Shown here: piece by piece, positions 53,858 through 62,702 of the stretch
How the letters are laid out: each line of letters opens with the position of its first letter
Position numbering within the stretch: the first letter of the stretch is position 1
Assembly (NCBI RefSeq): GCF_030846195.1
Contig: NZ_JAVCWH010000004.1
Span: forward strand, 186,001-250,000
From: Paracoccus yibinensis
GTDB lineage: Bacteria; Pseudomonadota; Alphaproteobacteria; Rhodobacterales; Rhodobacteraceae
Length of the DNA: 64,000 nucleotides
Reading direction: 5' to 3'
Notes under the pieces: generated by a model
What the model was told of the DNA's origin: nothing
The model's database searches: none
The model's input: the letters and a program-made list of their open reading frames with translations, nothing else
Made by a program: the position numbers and the translations under genes

Positions 53858-55225
53858 TCAACTCTCGATCCCACCCTCAGGCGTCATGTCGGCCTGGCGG
53901 GAGGGGCGGTTCAGGACGGCATAGACTGCCGCTGCCGCGACGAACGTCACAGGGGCCGAGAAAGTGGCCATTCCGCCGCCCGCAAAATGCAGGGCAAGCC
54001 CGATCCCTGCGGCAAACAGCCAGGCGCCCAGGCCTGCGGGATCGATCGCGGGCGTGTCGCGCAGCCGGAAGCTGATCCGGTCATGGGCCGCGCCCTCCTT
54101 GCCCTCGGTCAGGATGTGGACCAGCGCGATGCCGACCCAGGCCACCACGAAGATGCCCTGGTAGGCCAGCGCCTGGAGGATATAGGCGAAGACATCGGCC
54201 AGCATCAGCAGATAGCAGATCACGCCCACCACGCAGGCCCAGAAGATCTTGGGCAGCTTCAGCCGGAACACCGTCTGGGCGAAGCTTTCCATGTTCACGG
54301 CGGCCAGGTAATAGTTGGCGGTGTTGATCCGCGTCTGGCTGATCCAGACAAAGGCCAGCCCCGCCAGGCCCATCAGCTGGATCAGCGCCAGCACGACCGA
54401 CACCTCGGTCACGCCGCCTTCGGTGGGCAGGCTTGCGGCCAGAAAGATGCCCGCAAGGCCGTTCAGCAGGAAGGCCACCAGATAGAAGGGCGCGCCGAAA
54501 TTGACTGCCGCGTGATAGGCCGCGTCCTCGGCCCTGCCGAAGCGGGCGTAATCATAGGTGAACATCATCAGGATCCAGATGCCCATGAAGGCCACGAAGC
54601 AGTCCCACCAGCCGGTCGCGGGCGCGCCGCCTTCCGGCCCCAGGTTCAGCCAGGCGTCGGAATAGCCGTATTCGGCAATGGCCAGGCCCACCGCGGCCAG
54701 CAACCCGAGCAGATAGAAGGGCAGCAGCAGGCCGTTCAGCTTGTCCAGCCAGTTCTGGATGGACCCGAAGATCAGCAGTACGGAATAGACAACCACCACC
54801 AGCGCGGCCAGGGGATAGGCCAGGCCCGACTGGCTCTGGATCGCCAGGGCGATGACCGATCCCTCGAAGACCGCGTAATAGATGGCGGTCGCAAAGAAGA
54901 TCAGCGTGGCGATGGCCGCGCCCGTGCGCCCCAGCAGGATGCGCGAGAACAGCGACACCGACAGGCCGGTGCGGATCGCGTGCCGCACCAGGACGGCATT
55001 GACGGCGGCATAGGCCGCGACCGACAGCACCAGGCCGATGATCGCGTTGACCGATCCATAGGCCAGCGCCAGCGTGGCCGCCACGACCAGATAGAACATC
55101 GCCGAACAGACCGACCACCAGGCCATCGTCAGCGGAAGACGGCCCATGCGCTGGTCGGCAGGCACCGGGCGGTCGGAAAACTCCAGCTCCTGCGCCTCGG
55201 AGGCGGTTTGCAGGGTTCCAGCCAT
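53858..55225 (-). CDS. NCS1-family nucleobase permease (cytosine permease-like)
   Basis: The 455-residue inner-membrane protein has about 12 hydrophobic helices. WWSVCSAMFYLVVAATLALAYG (first helices), TAIYYAVFEGSVIALA, FMGIWILMMFTYDYARFGR and NYYLAAVNMESFAQ are in keeping with CodB/purine-cytosine permeases, which import nucleobases or hydantoins with sodium or protons. It lies next to an AraC regulator and the hydantoinase genes, so hydantoin or allantoin is also possible. The start at 55225 gives a typical N-terminus. Confidence 0.86.
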   Translation of the reverse strand: MAGTLQTASEAQELEFSDRPVPADQRMGRLPLTMAWWSVCSAMFYLVVAATLALAYGSVNAIIGLVLSVAAYAAVNAVLVRHAIRTGLSVSLFSRILLGRTGAAIATLIFFATAIYYAVFEGSVIALAIQSQSGLAYPLAALVVVVYSVLLIFGSIQNWLDKLNGLLLPFYLLGLLAAVGLAIAEYGYSDAWLNLGPEGGAPATGWWDCFVAFMGIWILMMFTYDYARFGRAEDAAYHAAVNFGAPFYLVAFLLNGLAGIFLAASLPTEGGVTEVSVVLALIQLMGLAGLAFVWISQTRINTANYYLAAVNMESFAQTVFRLKLPKIFWACVVGVICYLLMLADVFAYILQALAYQGIFVVAWVGIALVHILTEGKEGAAHDRISFRLRDTPAIDPAGLGAWLFAAGIGLALHFAGGGMATFSAPVTFVAAAAVYAVLNRPSRQADMTPEGGIES

Positions 55226-55407
55226 TGATAAAACTCCCCGTATTTTGTTGGACTTTTGACCGAACGGGGATGGCGCGTGGCAGATTGCGGTCTCACGGGC
55301 GCCAGGACGTGATCGGCGCCCGCAGGTCGGCGTGATCCCCGTTTCAGTGCCGGTGATGGTGCGAAAGGGGCGCGGCCGCGTCTTGTGCGGCAACGCGCGA
55401 TTTCTTG

Positions 55408-56361
55408 TCAGGCGGCGCCGCAGGCCGTGCGGCGGCAGTCTGACGGCGTCATGCCGAACTGCGCCTTGAACAGCCGCGAAAACTGCGCCTGGTCGGAAAA
55501 GCCGAAGCGATAGGCGATTTCGGCCAAGGATAGCGTCTGCGACGAGGAAATCGCGTCGCGTGCCGCGAACAGCCGTTCTTCGCGGGTGAACTGCGCCACG
55601 GTCTTGTCCGTGTCGCTGAACAGCTCGTGCAGATAGCGTTTCGAGATGCCGCAGTGATCGGCCACGAAATCGGGCGACAGCGCGGGGTTCGACAGGTTCT
55701 GCCGGATCACCCGTTCAGCCCGGCGCAGATGGCCCGCCCGGACCGAGGACTTGACCCCCTGGTCGCGGTCCAGCCGTTCGTCAAGCGCGATGGCCAGAAC
55801 CTCGACGATCTGGCGGCCCAGGATGGCGGCGGCATGGGCTTCGGTCCCGGTCAGCGACTGCAATTCGGCCATCATGACGGTCATCAGCCGGGGCAGGCCG
55901 GACCGGGCGTCGATGACCTGGGCGCAGAAGCGGTCGGGGCTGCGCAGCCGTTCCGCCAGCATCCGCTTGGGGATCTTCAGCACGCACAGCTCGTTCGGCT
56001 CGGCATAGGAAAAGCGATAGGGTTCGTCGCCGCGTTCGACGATGAAGCCGCCGGGGTCGCAGCGGACATCGCGCCCAAGCTGGCGAAAGCCGACCGGGCC
56101 GCGCCGGGGCACGGTGATCAGGTATTCCTCGGGGTCGGCATGGGAAATGTGGCGGGCCTGGCGTTCGTATTGCATCGGACCGGTGGCCAGCCGCGACAGC
56201 GACACCTGCCCCATGCTGCGCCGTTCCAGCCTGCCGGAAAATGCCGCCGGTTCCCTGAAGGTCAGTTGCAGCGGGAAATAGGTGTCCGCGATCACCCGGC
56301 TCCATTCGGCGGCGCGGGCCGTGGGATCGAGCCCCGCAGTGCTGTATGCGGTCAGGTCCAT
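55408..56361 (-). CDS. AraC-family regulator
   Basis: The 317-residue protein has an N-terminal AraC-binding-2 ligand domain (residues about 25-185) and a C-terminal double helix-turn-helix, with SPDFVADHCGISKRYLHELFSDT and LSLAEIAYRFGFSDQAQFSRLFKAQFGMTPSD. It is encoded between the permease and the hydantoinase genes and probably activates them in response to the substrate. The frame is open far upstream on this strand, but the start at 56361 gives the family layout. Confidence 0.88.
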   Translation of the reverse strand: MDLTAYSTAGLDPTARAAEWSRVIADTYFPLQLTFREPAAFSGRLERRSMGQVSLSRLATGPMQYERQARHISHADPEEYLITVPRRGPVGFRQLGRDVRCDPGGFIVERGDEPYRFSYAEPNELCVLKIPKRMLAERLRSPDRFCAQVIDARSGLPRLMTVMMAELQSLTGTEAHAAAILGRQIVEVLAIALDERLDRDQGVKSSVRAGHLRRAERVIRQNLSNPALSPDFVADHCGISKRYLHELFSDTDKTVAQFTREERLFAARDAISSSQTLSLAEIAYRFGFSDQAQFSRLFKAQFGMTPSDCRRTACGAA

Positions 56362-56634
56362 GTGCCCTCCTTCCAGAAAGCCCCCTGCCATGGTAGTGGG
56401 CGAACCGCGCTGTCGCAAGAAACCGGATTCTGCCGCCCCTGCACGGGCTGACAAGATTTCCTGCGCCCGCCGGCAAGGGCCGCCCCGCCGCTGCACGCAT
56501 CGGCAACAGATCCTTCGCCCCGCTGCAAGAACGGGGGTCCGTTCGCAGCCATTCTCGACCGATGCCGGGCGGCGGATCAGGGGACGATGAAACCCCACGC
56601 CGCCGCCGCCGCCAACACGGGAGAAACCTGAGCA

Positions 56635-58383
56635 ATGAAGAAACGCAATGTCGATCCGATCACGCTGTCGGTGGTGCGCGGCGTGCTGGAAACGGCCCAG
56701 CGAGAGATGACGCTGACCCTGGAACAGACGGCGCGCAGTTCGGTCTTCAACCTGGCGCATGATTATTCCACGGCGCTGTTCAACCACACGCCCGAGATGA
56801 TCCTGCAAGGCCAGGACATTCCCATCCACCTTGGATCGCTGATCCCGGCGATGAAATCGGTCGCCCGCTACTTTGACGGCGACATCCACGAAGGCGACCT
56901 GATTTTGCACAACGATCCGGCCTATGGCGGGTCGCACATCATCGACACCTGCATGTACATGCCGGTCTTCTATCAGGGGGAACTGGTCTTCTGGACCGTC
57001 TGCAAGGGCCACCTGACCGATATCGGCGGCCCGGTCCCCGCCGGATACAACCCCAACGCCAAGGAGATCTTTGCCGAAGGGCTGCGCATCCCGCCCGTCA
57101 AGATCTGGGACCGGGGCAAGCCGCGCAAGGATGTCATGAACCTGCTGCTGACCAACATGCGGGCGCGTCGCGACCAGGAAGGTGACTTCAACGCGCTGAT
57201 CGGGGCCTGCCAGGTCGGCGCGCGGGCCTTGATCCGCATGATGGACAAATACGGCAGGCAGGTCGTGCAGGACTGTATCGCCGAACTGCTGGACATGGCC
57301 GAGGCGCATATGCGCAAGCTGATCGCCGGGGTGCCCGACGGCACCTATTCCGGCACCGCCATCCTGGAGGACGCGGGCCACGGCTTTGGCGATTTCGAGA
57401 TCACCGCCACCGTGACCATCGCGGGCGACAACTGCCATATCGCCGTCAACTCTCCGCCGCAGGTGCCCTATTTCATCAACAGTTATGAAGGCAACAGCCA
57501 TTCCGGGGTCTATCTGGGGTTGATGATGTTCGCCCAGCTTCCGCCCCCCTACAACGAGGGGCTGTATCGCTGCGTCACGACCGACATGGGGCCAAAGGGG
57601 ACGCTGTGCAACGCGCAGTCGCCCGCGCCGCACATGAACTGCACCACCACGCCGATGGAGACGCTGACGGATGCCGTGCGGCTGGCCTTCGAACAGGCGG
57701 CGCCCGCCAAGGTTTCGGCCAGCTGGGGCCATGCCAACGGCTGCAACATCGCCGGCTGGGACACCCGCCATGACGAGGAGTACGTGACCATGGTGCTGGC
57801 CTCGATCATCTCGGGGGCGGGGGCCACGGCGACGCAGGACGGCTGGCACGCCTGCGGGCCGGAATGCTGCTTCGGGGCGCTGACCAGCGGCGATATCGAG
57901 ATGCTGGAACACAGCTATCCCATCATCATCCACCGCTATTCCCTGATGGAGGATTCGGGCGGCGCCGGCAGGCATCGCGGCGGGTCGGGCACCTGCTGGG
58001 AGGTCGAGCCGCTGGACAGCCCCATGACGCTGATCACCTTTGGCGAAGGCCGCCGCATCCCCGCCATGGGCGCGGCGGGCGCGCGGTCCGAGATGGTGGA
58101 AACCAAGGTCGGCCGGCTGGAGGTCACGCGGGGCGGCGAAACCCGGATCATCACCGAAAACGTGATCGAGACCATCCGGCCCGGCGAACGCGCCGCCAAC
58201 AAGAACCCCGGCGGCGGCGGTTACGGCAACCCCTTTGAACGCGACATCGCCCGCGTTCTCCAGGATGTCCGCGACGGCCTTGTCAGCGTCGAGGGCGCGC
58301 GCCGCGACTATGGCGTGGTGATCGCAGACCCCGCATCCCTGACCGTGGACGAAGCCGAAACCGCGCGCCTGCGCGCCGCCTGA
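56635..58383 (+). CDS. hyuB: Hydantoinase B / oxoprolinase subunit
   Basis: The 582-residue protein is the B subunit of an ATP-dependent N-methylhydantoinase or 5-oxoprolinase. Clear blocks are NDPAYGGSHIIDTCMYMPVF, GHLTDIGGPVPAGYNP, NSPPQVPYFINSYEGNSHSG and SGGAGRHRGGSGT near the C-terminus. The hydantoinase A subunit follows 77 bases later. Together they hydrolyse cyclic amides with ATP; the exact substrate is uncertain. It is divergent from the AraC gene with 273 bases between, which hold no gene. Confidence 0.9.
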   Translation: MKKRNVDPITLSVVRGVLETAQREMTLTLEQTARSSVFNLAHDYSTALFNHTPEMILQGQDIPIHLGSLIPAMKSVARYFDGDIHEGDLILHNDPAYGGSHIIDTCMYMPVFYQGELVFWTVCKGHLTDIGGPVPAGYNPNAKEIFAEGLRIPPVKIWDRGKPRKDVMNLLLTNMRARRDQEGDFNALIGACQVGARALIRMMDKYGRQVVQDCIAELLDMAEAHMRKLIAGVPDGTYSGTAILEDAGHGFGDFEITATVTIAGDNCHIAVNSPPQVPYFINSYEGNSHSGVYLGLMMFAQLPPPYNEGLYRCVTTDMGPKGTLCNAQSPAPHMNCTTTPMETLTDAVRLAFEQAAPAKVSASWGHANGCNIAGWDTRHDEEYVTMVLASIISGAGATATQDGWHACGPECCFGALTSGDIEMLEHSYPIIIHRYSLMEDSGGAGRHRGGSGTCWEVEPLDSPMTLITFGEGRRIPAMGAAGARSEMVETKVGRLEVTRGGETRIITENVIETIRPGERAANKNPGGGGYGNPFERDIARVLQDVRDGLVSVEGARRDYGVVIADPASLTVDEAETARLRAA

Positions 58384-58459
58384 TCCCCGTTTCCCCATGA
58401 CGCCGGGGCCTGCACGGCCTGCCGCCTGTGCCCCCGGTTTCCCGCAAAGGACGCATCCC

Positions 58460-60583
58460 ATGCAGAACCAGTATCGCCTTGGCATCGACGCCGGCGGCAC
58501 CTTCACCGACTTCATCCTGGCCGACCGCAAGGGCGAGGTGCGCATCTTCAAGGCGCTGTCCACCCCCAACCGCCCGACCGAGGCCATCCGAAACGGCCTG
58601 AAGATCATCGAGGAGGAAACCGGCCTTTCGCCCGACACCATCGTGTCGAACGCGGATCTGTGCATCAATGGCACCACCGTCGGGCTGAACGCGCTGATCA
58701 CCCATACCGGCGCGAAAACCGGCCTGATCGCGACGAAGGGCCACGAGGACAGCATCGAGATCCGCCTGGGCCACAAGGAGGACGGCTATCGCTATGATCC
58801 CGAATACCCGCCCGCGACCATGCTGGTGCCGCGCTATCTGCGCCGCGGCGTGTCCGAACGGGTGCTGTCGAACGGCACCGTCCACACGCCCCTGGACGAA
58901 GACGATGTGCGCGAGGCCTGCTGCCATTTCCTGCGCGAAGGGGTGGAATCGGTCGCCATCTCCTTTGTCTGGTCGGTGCTGCATCCCGACCACGAGCTTC
59001 GCGCCGCCCAGATCGTGCGCGAGATGATGCCCGACGCGCGCCTGACCATCGGCAGCCAGCTTTACCCGCAGGTGCGCGAATACACCCGCACCTCGACGGC
59101 AATCGTGAACGCCTATCTGGCGCCGATCCTGCAACGCTATGTCCGGGCCGTGGACGGATACTTCCAGCGGCTCGGCGCGCGCCAGCCGGTGCGCTACTTC
59201 CAGTCGAACGGCGGGCTGGCCCTGGGCAAAGTCGTGGCCGACCAGTCGGTCTATGCGATCAATTCCGGCCCCGCATCCGCGCCCCAGGCCGCGATGTGGC
59301 TGGGCGAGCCCTGGGGGATGCGCGACATCATCACCGTGGACATGGGCGGCACGTCCTTCGACATCACCCTGACCCGCGACGGACGCGCCAATGTGTCGAA
59401 GAACATCGACTTCCTGCGTTATCGCATCGGCATCCCGATGATCCAGGTGGAAACCCTGGGCGCGGGCGGCGGCTCGATCGGCTGGATCGACGGCATGGGC
59501 CTGTTGCAGATGGGGCCGCAATCGGCTGGATCCGAACCGGGACCTGCCTGCTATGGCAAGGGCGGCGAAAAGCCCACCACCACCGATGCGAACCTGGTGT
59601 TGGGCTATCTGAACCCCGAAGGCCTGGTCGGCGGCCGCCTGCCGCTGGACGTGGAGAAGGCGCGCAGGGCCATCCGCACCCACCTGGCCGATCCGCTGGG
59701 CATCAGCGTCGAAAAGGCCGCCCATGGCATGTTCACCATCGTCAACAACACCATGGTGAACGCCATCCGCCGCGTGTCGGTCGAACGCGGCTATGACCCA
59801 CGCGACTTCGTGCTGAACTGCGCGGGCGGCGCGACGGGCGCGCATATCACCGCGCTGGCGCGCGAGATGGGCATCCGCAAGGTGCTGGTGTCGAAGCTGG
59901 CCTCGGGGCTGTGCGCCTTCGGGCAGATCCTGTCGGACGTGAAATACAACTACATGGCCCCCGCCCCCGTGCGGCTGGAGGGCGCCGAGGCAGCGTCGCG
60001 GCTGGACCGGCTGTTCACGGGGCTGGAGGCCCGGGGCCGCGAGGATCTGGCCCTGGACGGCTTTGCCGATGGCAAGATCAGCATCCGCCGCAGCCTGGAC
60101 ATGCGCTATGTCGGGCAGGTGCATGAATGCACCGTGGACGTGGACCCGTTCGAGATCACCGAATCCGCGCTGGACCGCCTGAAGGCCGCCTTCCACGCCC
60201 GGCACGAGGAGCTTTACACCTATTCCGAGCCGCAAAGCGCGGTCGAGGTCGTCAATGTCGAAAGCGCCATCACCGGCGCCGTGGACCGGCCCGGCCGCAC
60301 CACCCTGGCGCGGGGCAAGGGCGCCCATTCCGCGCTGCGCGGCACGCGCGAGATGATCTTCAACGCCGAAGGGATCCCGCACGAGACGCCGGTCTATGAC
60401 GGGGCCCTGCTGGGCGCCGGGGACCGCATCTCCGGCCCCGCCGTGATCCAGGAGGTGACGACGACCATCGTCATCGAACCCGGCTGGCTGGCGGAACTGC
60501 ACGAATCCGGCGTCTATGTCCTGACCCTGGGCGTGCAGGCCGGGATGGCGCAGCGCGCGGAACTGGCCGCCGAGGAGGCCTGA
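58460..60583 (+). CDS. hyuA: Hydantoinase A / oxoprolinase subunit
   Basis: The 707-residue ATP-binding A subunit has the phosphate-1 motif RLGIDAGGTFTDFILADRKGE, GLIATKGHEDSIEIRLG, FQSNGGLALGKVVADQSVYAINSGPASAP (actin-like ATPase fold), TVDMGGTSFDITL (phosphate-2) and GSIGWIDGMGLLQMGPQSAGSEPGPACYG. It pairs with the B subunit just upstream. ATG 58460 is chosen because it gives the typical N-terminus; the frame is open slightly upstream. Confidence 0.93.
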   Translation: MQNQYRLGIDAGGTFTDFILADRKGEVRIFKALSTPNRPTEAIRNGLKIIEEETGLSPDTIVSNADLCINGTTVGLNALITHTGAKTGLIATKGHEDSIEIRLGHKEDGYRYDPEYPPATMLVPRYLRRGVSERVLSNGTVHTPLDEDDVREACCHFLREGVESVAISFVWSVLHPDHELRAAQIVREMMPDARLTIGSQLYPQVREYTRTSTAIVNAYLAPILQRYVRAVDGYFQRLGARQPVRYFQSNGGLALGKVVADQSVYAINSGPASAPQAAMWLGEPWGMRDIITVDMGGTSFDITLTRDGRANVSKNIDFLRYRIGIPMIQVETLGAGGGSIGWIDGMGLLQMGPQSAGSEPGPACYGKGGEKPTTTDANLVLGYLNPEGLVGGRLPLDVEKARRAIRTHLADPLGISVEKAAHGMFTIVNNTMVNAIRRVSVERGYDPRDFVLNCAGGATGAHITALAREMGIRKVLVSKLASGLCAFGQILSDVKYNYMAPAPVRLEGAEAASRLDRLFTGLEARGREDLALDGFADGKISIRRSLDMRYVGQVHECTVDVDPFEITESALDRLKAAFHARHEELYTYSEPQSAVEVVNVESAITGAVDRPGRTTLARGKGAHSALRGTREMIFNAEGIPHETPVYDGALLGAGDRISGPAVIQEVTTTIVIEPGWLAELHESGVYVLTLGVQAGMAQRAELAAEEA

Positions 60584-60621
60584 GGGCCAGGGGCGCGGGG
60601 CCGCCCGTGGCCCCGCCCGTT

Positions 60622-61200
60622 TCACAGATAGGGGGGCGTGCAGGCCGACACCACCACCGCCTCGCGGTCGCCCAGGTTGCGGAACCGATGGGGCAGGGTG
60701 GAGTCGAACAGATAGCTGTCGCCCGCCTTCAGCACGGCGATGTCGCCGCCCACGGTCAGCTCGATCTCTCCGGCGATCACGACGCCGCCTTCATGCGAGG
60801 CGTGTTCCAGCATCTGTTCGCCCGTGTCCGCGCCCGGTTCATAGCGTTCGTGCAGGATTTGCAGGTTATGCGCCCGGGCATCGCCCACCTGCTTCAACGT
60901 GATCCGGCCCCGGGGATCGTCCAGGGTGGAATACAGCCGCGCCGTCAGGTCGCGCATGTCCTGCGGACGAAAGAACACCGCCTGCGTGACGGGCATGTCA
61001 GGCTCGAAGAATTCCGACATCGTCAGCCCCATTCCGCCCAGGATCCTGCGCAGAGACGCGACGGAAGGGTTGGAGCGGTTCATCTCGATCATCGAGATCT
61101 GGCCATGCGGCACGCCCGAGGCATCCGCCAGCTGCCGCTGGGACAGGCCCGCGACCCGGCGCAATTCCCGCAACCTTTCACCGACATCGAAATCCTGCAT
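60622..61200 (-). CDS. XRE-cupin regulator (PuuR-like)
   Basis: The 192-residue protein has an N-terminal XRE helix-turn-helix (LRELRRVAGLSQRQLADASGVPHGQISMIE) and a C-terminal cupin (EHASHEGGVVIAGEIELTVGGD, DSTLPHRFRNLGD) that binds a small ligand. It lies divergent from the aminotransferase with 143 bases between, as PuuR does for putrescine and GABA genes. ATG 61200 has AAAGGA eight bases upstream; starts nine bases earlier are possible. Confidence 0.88.
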   Translation of the reverse strand: MQDFDVGERLRELRRVAGLSQRQLADASGVPHGQISMIEMNRSNPSVASLRRILGGMGLTMSEFFEPDMPVTQAVFFRPQDMRDLTARLYSTLDDPRGRITLKQVGDARAHNLQILHERYEPGADTGEQMLEHASHEGGVVIAGEIELTVGGDIAVLKAGDSYLFDSTLPHRFRNLGDREAVVVSACTPPYL

Positions 61201-61343
61201 GGGGTCCATCCTTTCCGGGCGAACACGTCCGACCTGCGCCACAGCGCCCGATCTCTTGTCGCAGGGCGCGCAGGATCGGGAATGATCTTGCCCAGAATAT
61301 TGAGCAAACCCTAGACAGGATCAACCCGTCCGATGAGGTTCAG

Positions 61344-62639
61344 ATGACCAGCACCGCCGAACTGTCCGCCCGCAAGTCCCATTCCGTCGCGCGTGGCGTG
61401 GCGACCCGGGGCATCTATGCCGCCCGCGCCGAGAATGCCGAGATCTGGGACGCCGATGGCCGCCGCTTCATCGACTTCGCCGCCGGCATCGCGGTGAACA
61501 ACACCGGCCACCGCCACCCCCGCGTGATGGAGGCCGTGGCCCGGCAGGCGCAGGCCTTCACCCATACCTGTTTCCACGTCGCGCCCTACGAATCCTATAT
61601 GCGCCTGGCCGAACGCCTGAACGCCGCCACCCCCGGCGATTTCGCCAAGAAGACCATGCTTGCCACCACCAGGGCCGAGGCGGTCGAGAACGCCGTCAAG
61701 ATGGCGCGCGCCTTTACCGGACGGTCGGGGGTCATCTCGTTTTCGGGGGGCTTCCACGGGCGCACGCTGCTGGGCATGGCGCTGACCGGCAAGGTCGCCC
61801 CCTACAAGAAGGGCTTCGGGGCCATGCCGCCCGAAATTCTGCACGCCCCCTTTCCGAACGCCTTCCACGGGGTGACGGAAACCGAGGCCCTGGCGCAGCT
61901 GGAACGGCTGCTGGCATCGTCCATGGATCCCGACCGCGTGGCCGCGATCATCATAGAGCCGGTGCAGGGCGAGGGCGGCTTCACCATCGCGCCCGCGGGC
62001 TTCCTGCGCGCGCTGCGGGCGATCTGCGACCGCCATGGCATCGTGCTGATCGGGGACGAGGTGCAGGCCGGCATGGCGCGCACCGGGCGCATGTTCGGCT
62101 TCGACCATGCGGGCGTGGCGCCCGACCTGGTGACGATGGCCAAAGGCCTGGCGGGCGGCTTTCCCCTGTCGGCCGTGACGGGCCGGGCCGCCATCGTGGA
62201 CGCCCCCGACCCGGGCGGCATCGGCGGCACCTATGCGGGCAATCCGCTGGCGGTGGCTGCGGCCCATGCCGTTCTGGACGTGATCGCCGAGGAACGCCTG
62301 TGCGACCGCGCGGCGGAAATCGGCGAAGCGATCCGGTCCCGCCTGACGCAGATTGCCGCCCGGCAGGGGATGGAGTGCATCGGCGAGGTGCGCGGCCTGG
62401 GCGCGATGAACGCCTTCGAGCTTGTGACCGACCGCGCCACCAACGCCCCCGACGCCGCCCTGGCCAGCGCCATCGTGGCCGAGGCCGAGGCACGCGGCCT
62501 GATCCTTCTGTCCTGCGGCACCCGCTACAACGTGATCCGCCTGCTGCCGCCCTTGACCATCCCGATGGCGCAACTGGACGAGGCGCTGGACATCATCGAA
62601 GCCTCGGTCGAGGCGGCGACGATGCGGCAGGCCGCCTGA
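61344..62639 (+). CDS. gabT: 4-aminobutyrate aminotransferase-like, with altered PLP loop
   Basis: This 431-residue class III PLP aminotransferase moves an amino group from GABA or a related omega-amino acid. Visible are GVATRGIYAARAENAEIWDADGRRF, GFHGRTLLGMALTGK, IIEPVQGEGGF, the cofactor Asp in LIGDEVQAGMARTG and the Lys in TMAKGLAGGFPLSAV. Residue 110 is Arg in TTRAEAVENAVKMAR where the family has Gly (TTGSEAVENA/SGAEAVENA) at the PLP phosphate loop. An aldehyde dehydrogenase follows, as in gabTD. Confidence 0.9.
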   Translation: MTSTAELSARKSHSVARGVATRGIYAARAENAEIWDADGRRFIDFAAGIAVNNTGHRHPRVMEAVARQAQAFTHTCFHVAPYESYMRLAERLNAATPGDFAKKTMLATTRAEAVENAVKMARAFTGRSGVISFSGGFHGRTLLGMALTGKVAPYKKGFGAMPPEILHAPFPNAFHGVTETEALAQLERLLASSMDPDRVAAIIIEPVQGEGGFTIAPAGFLRALRAICDRHGIVLIGDEVQAGMARTGRMFGFDHAGVAPDLVTMAKGLAGGFPLSAVTGRAAIVDAPDPGGIGGTYAGNPLAVAAAHAVLDVIAEERLCDRAAEIGEAIRSRLTQIAARQGMECIGEVRGLGAMNAFELVTDRATNAPDAALASAIVAEAEARGLILLSCGTRYNVIRLLPPLTIPMAQLDEALDIIEASVEAATMRQAA

Positions 62640-62702
62640 TCCCCCGGAGGGCGCGCCTGCGGGCCTGCCGTCTTCCCATTCCCTCTGTCAAAGGCCAGGC
62701 CC

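Noticed and set aside
55408-58776. A 1122-codon open frame on the minus strand through the hydantoinase B gene
   Set aside because: Only its downstream third (55408-56361) is a real AraC gene. The rest lies opposite hyuB, is rich in Arg, Gly, His and Pro without motifs, and is a by-product of high third-position GC.
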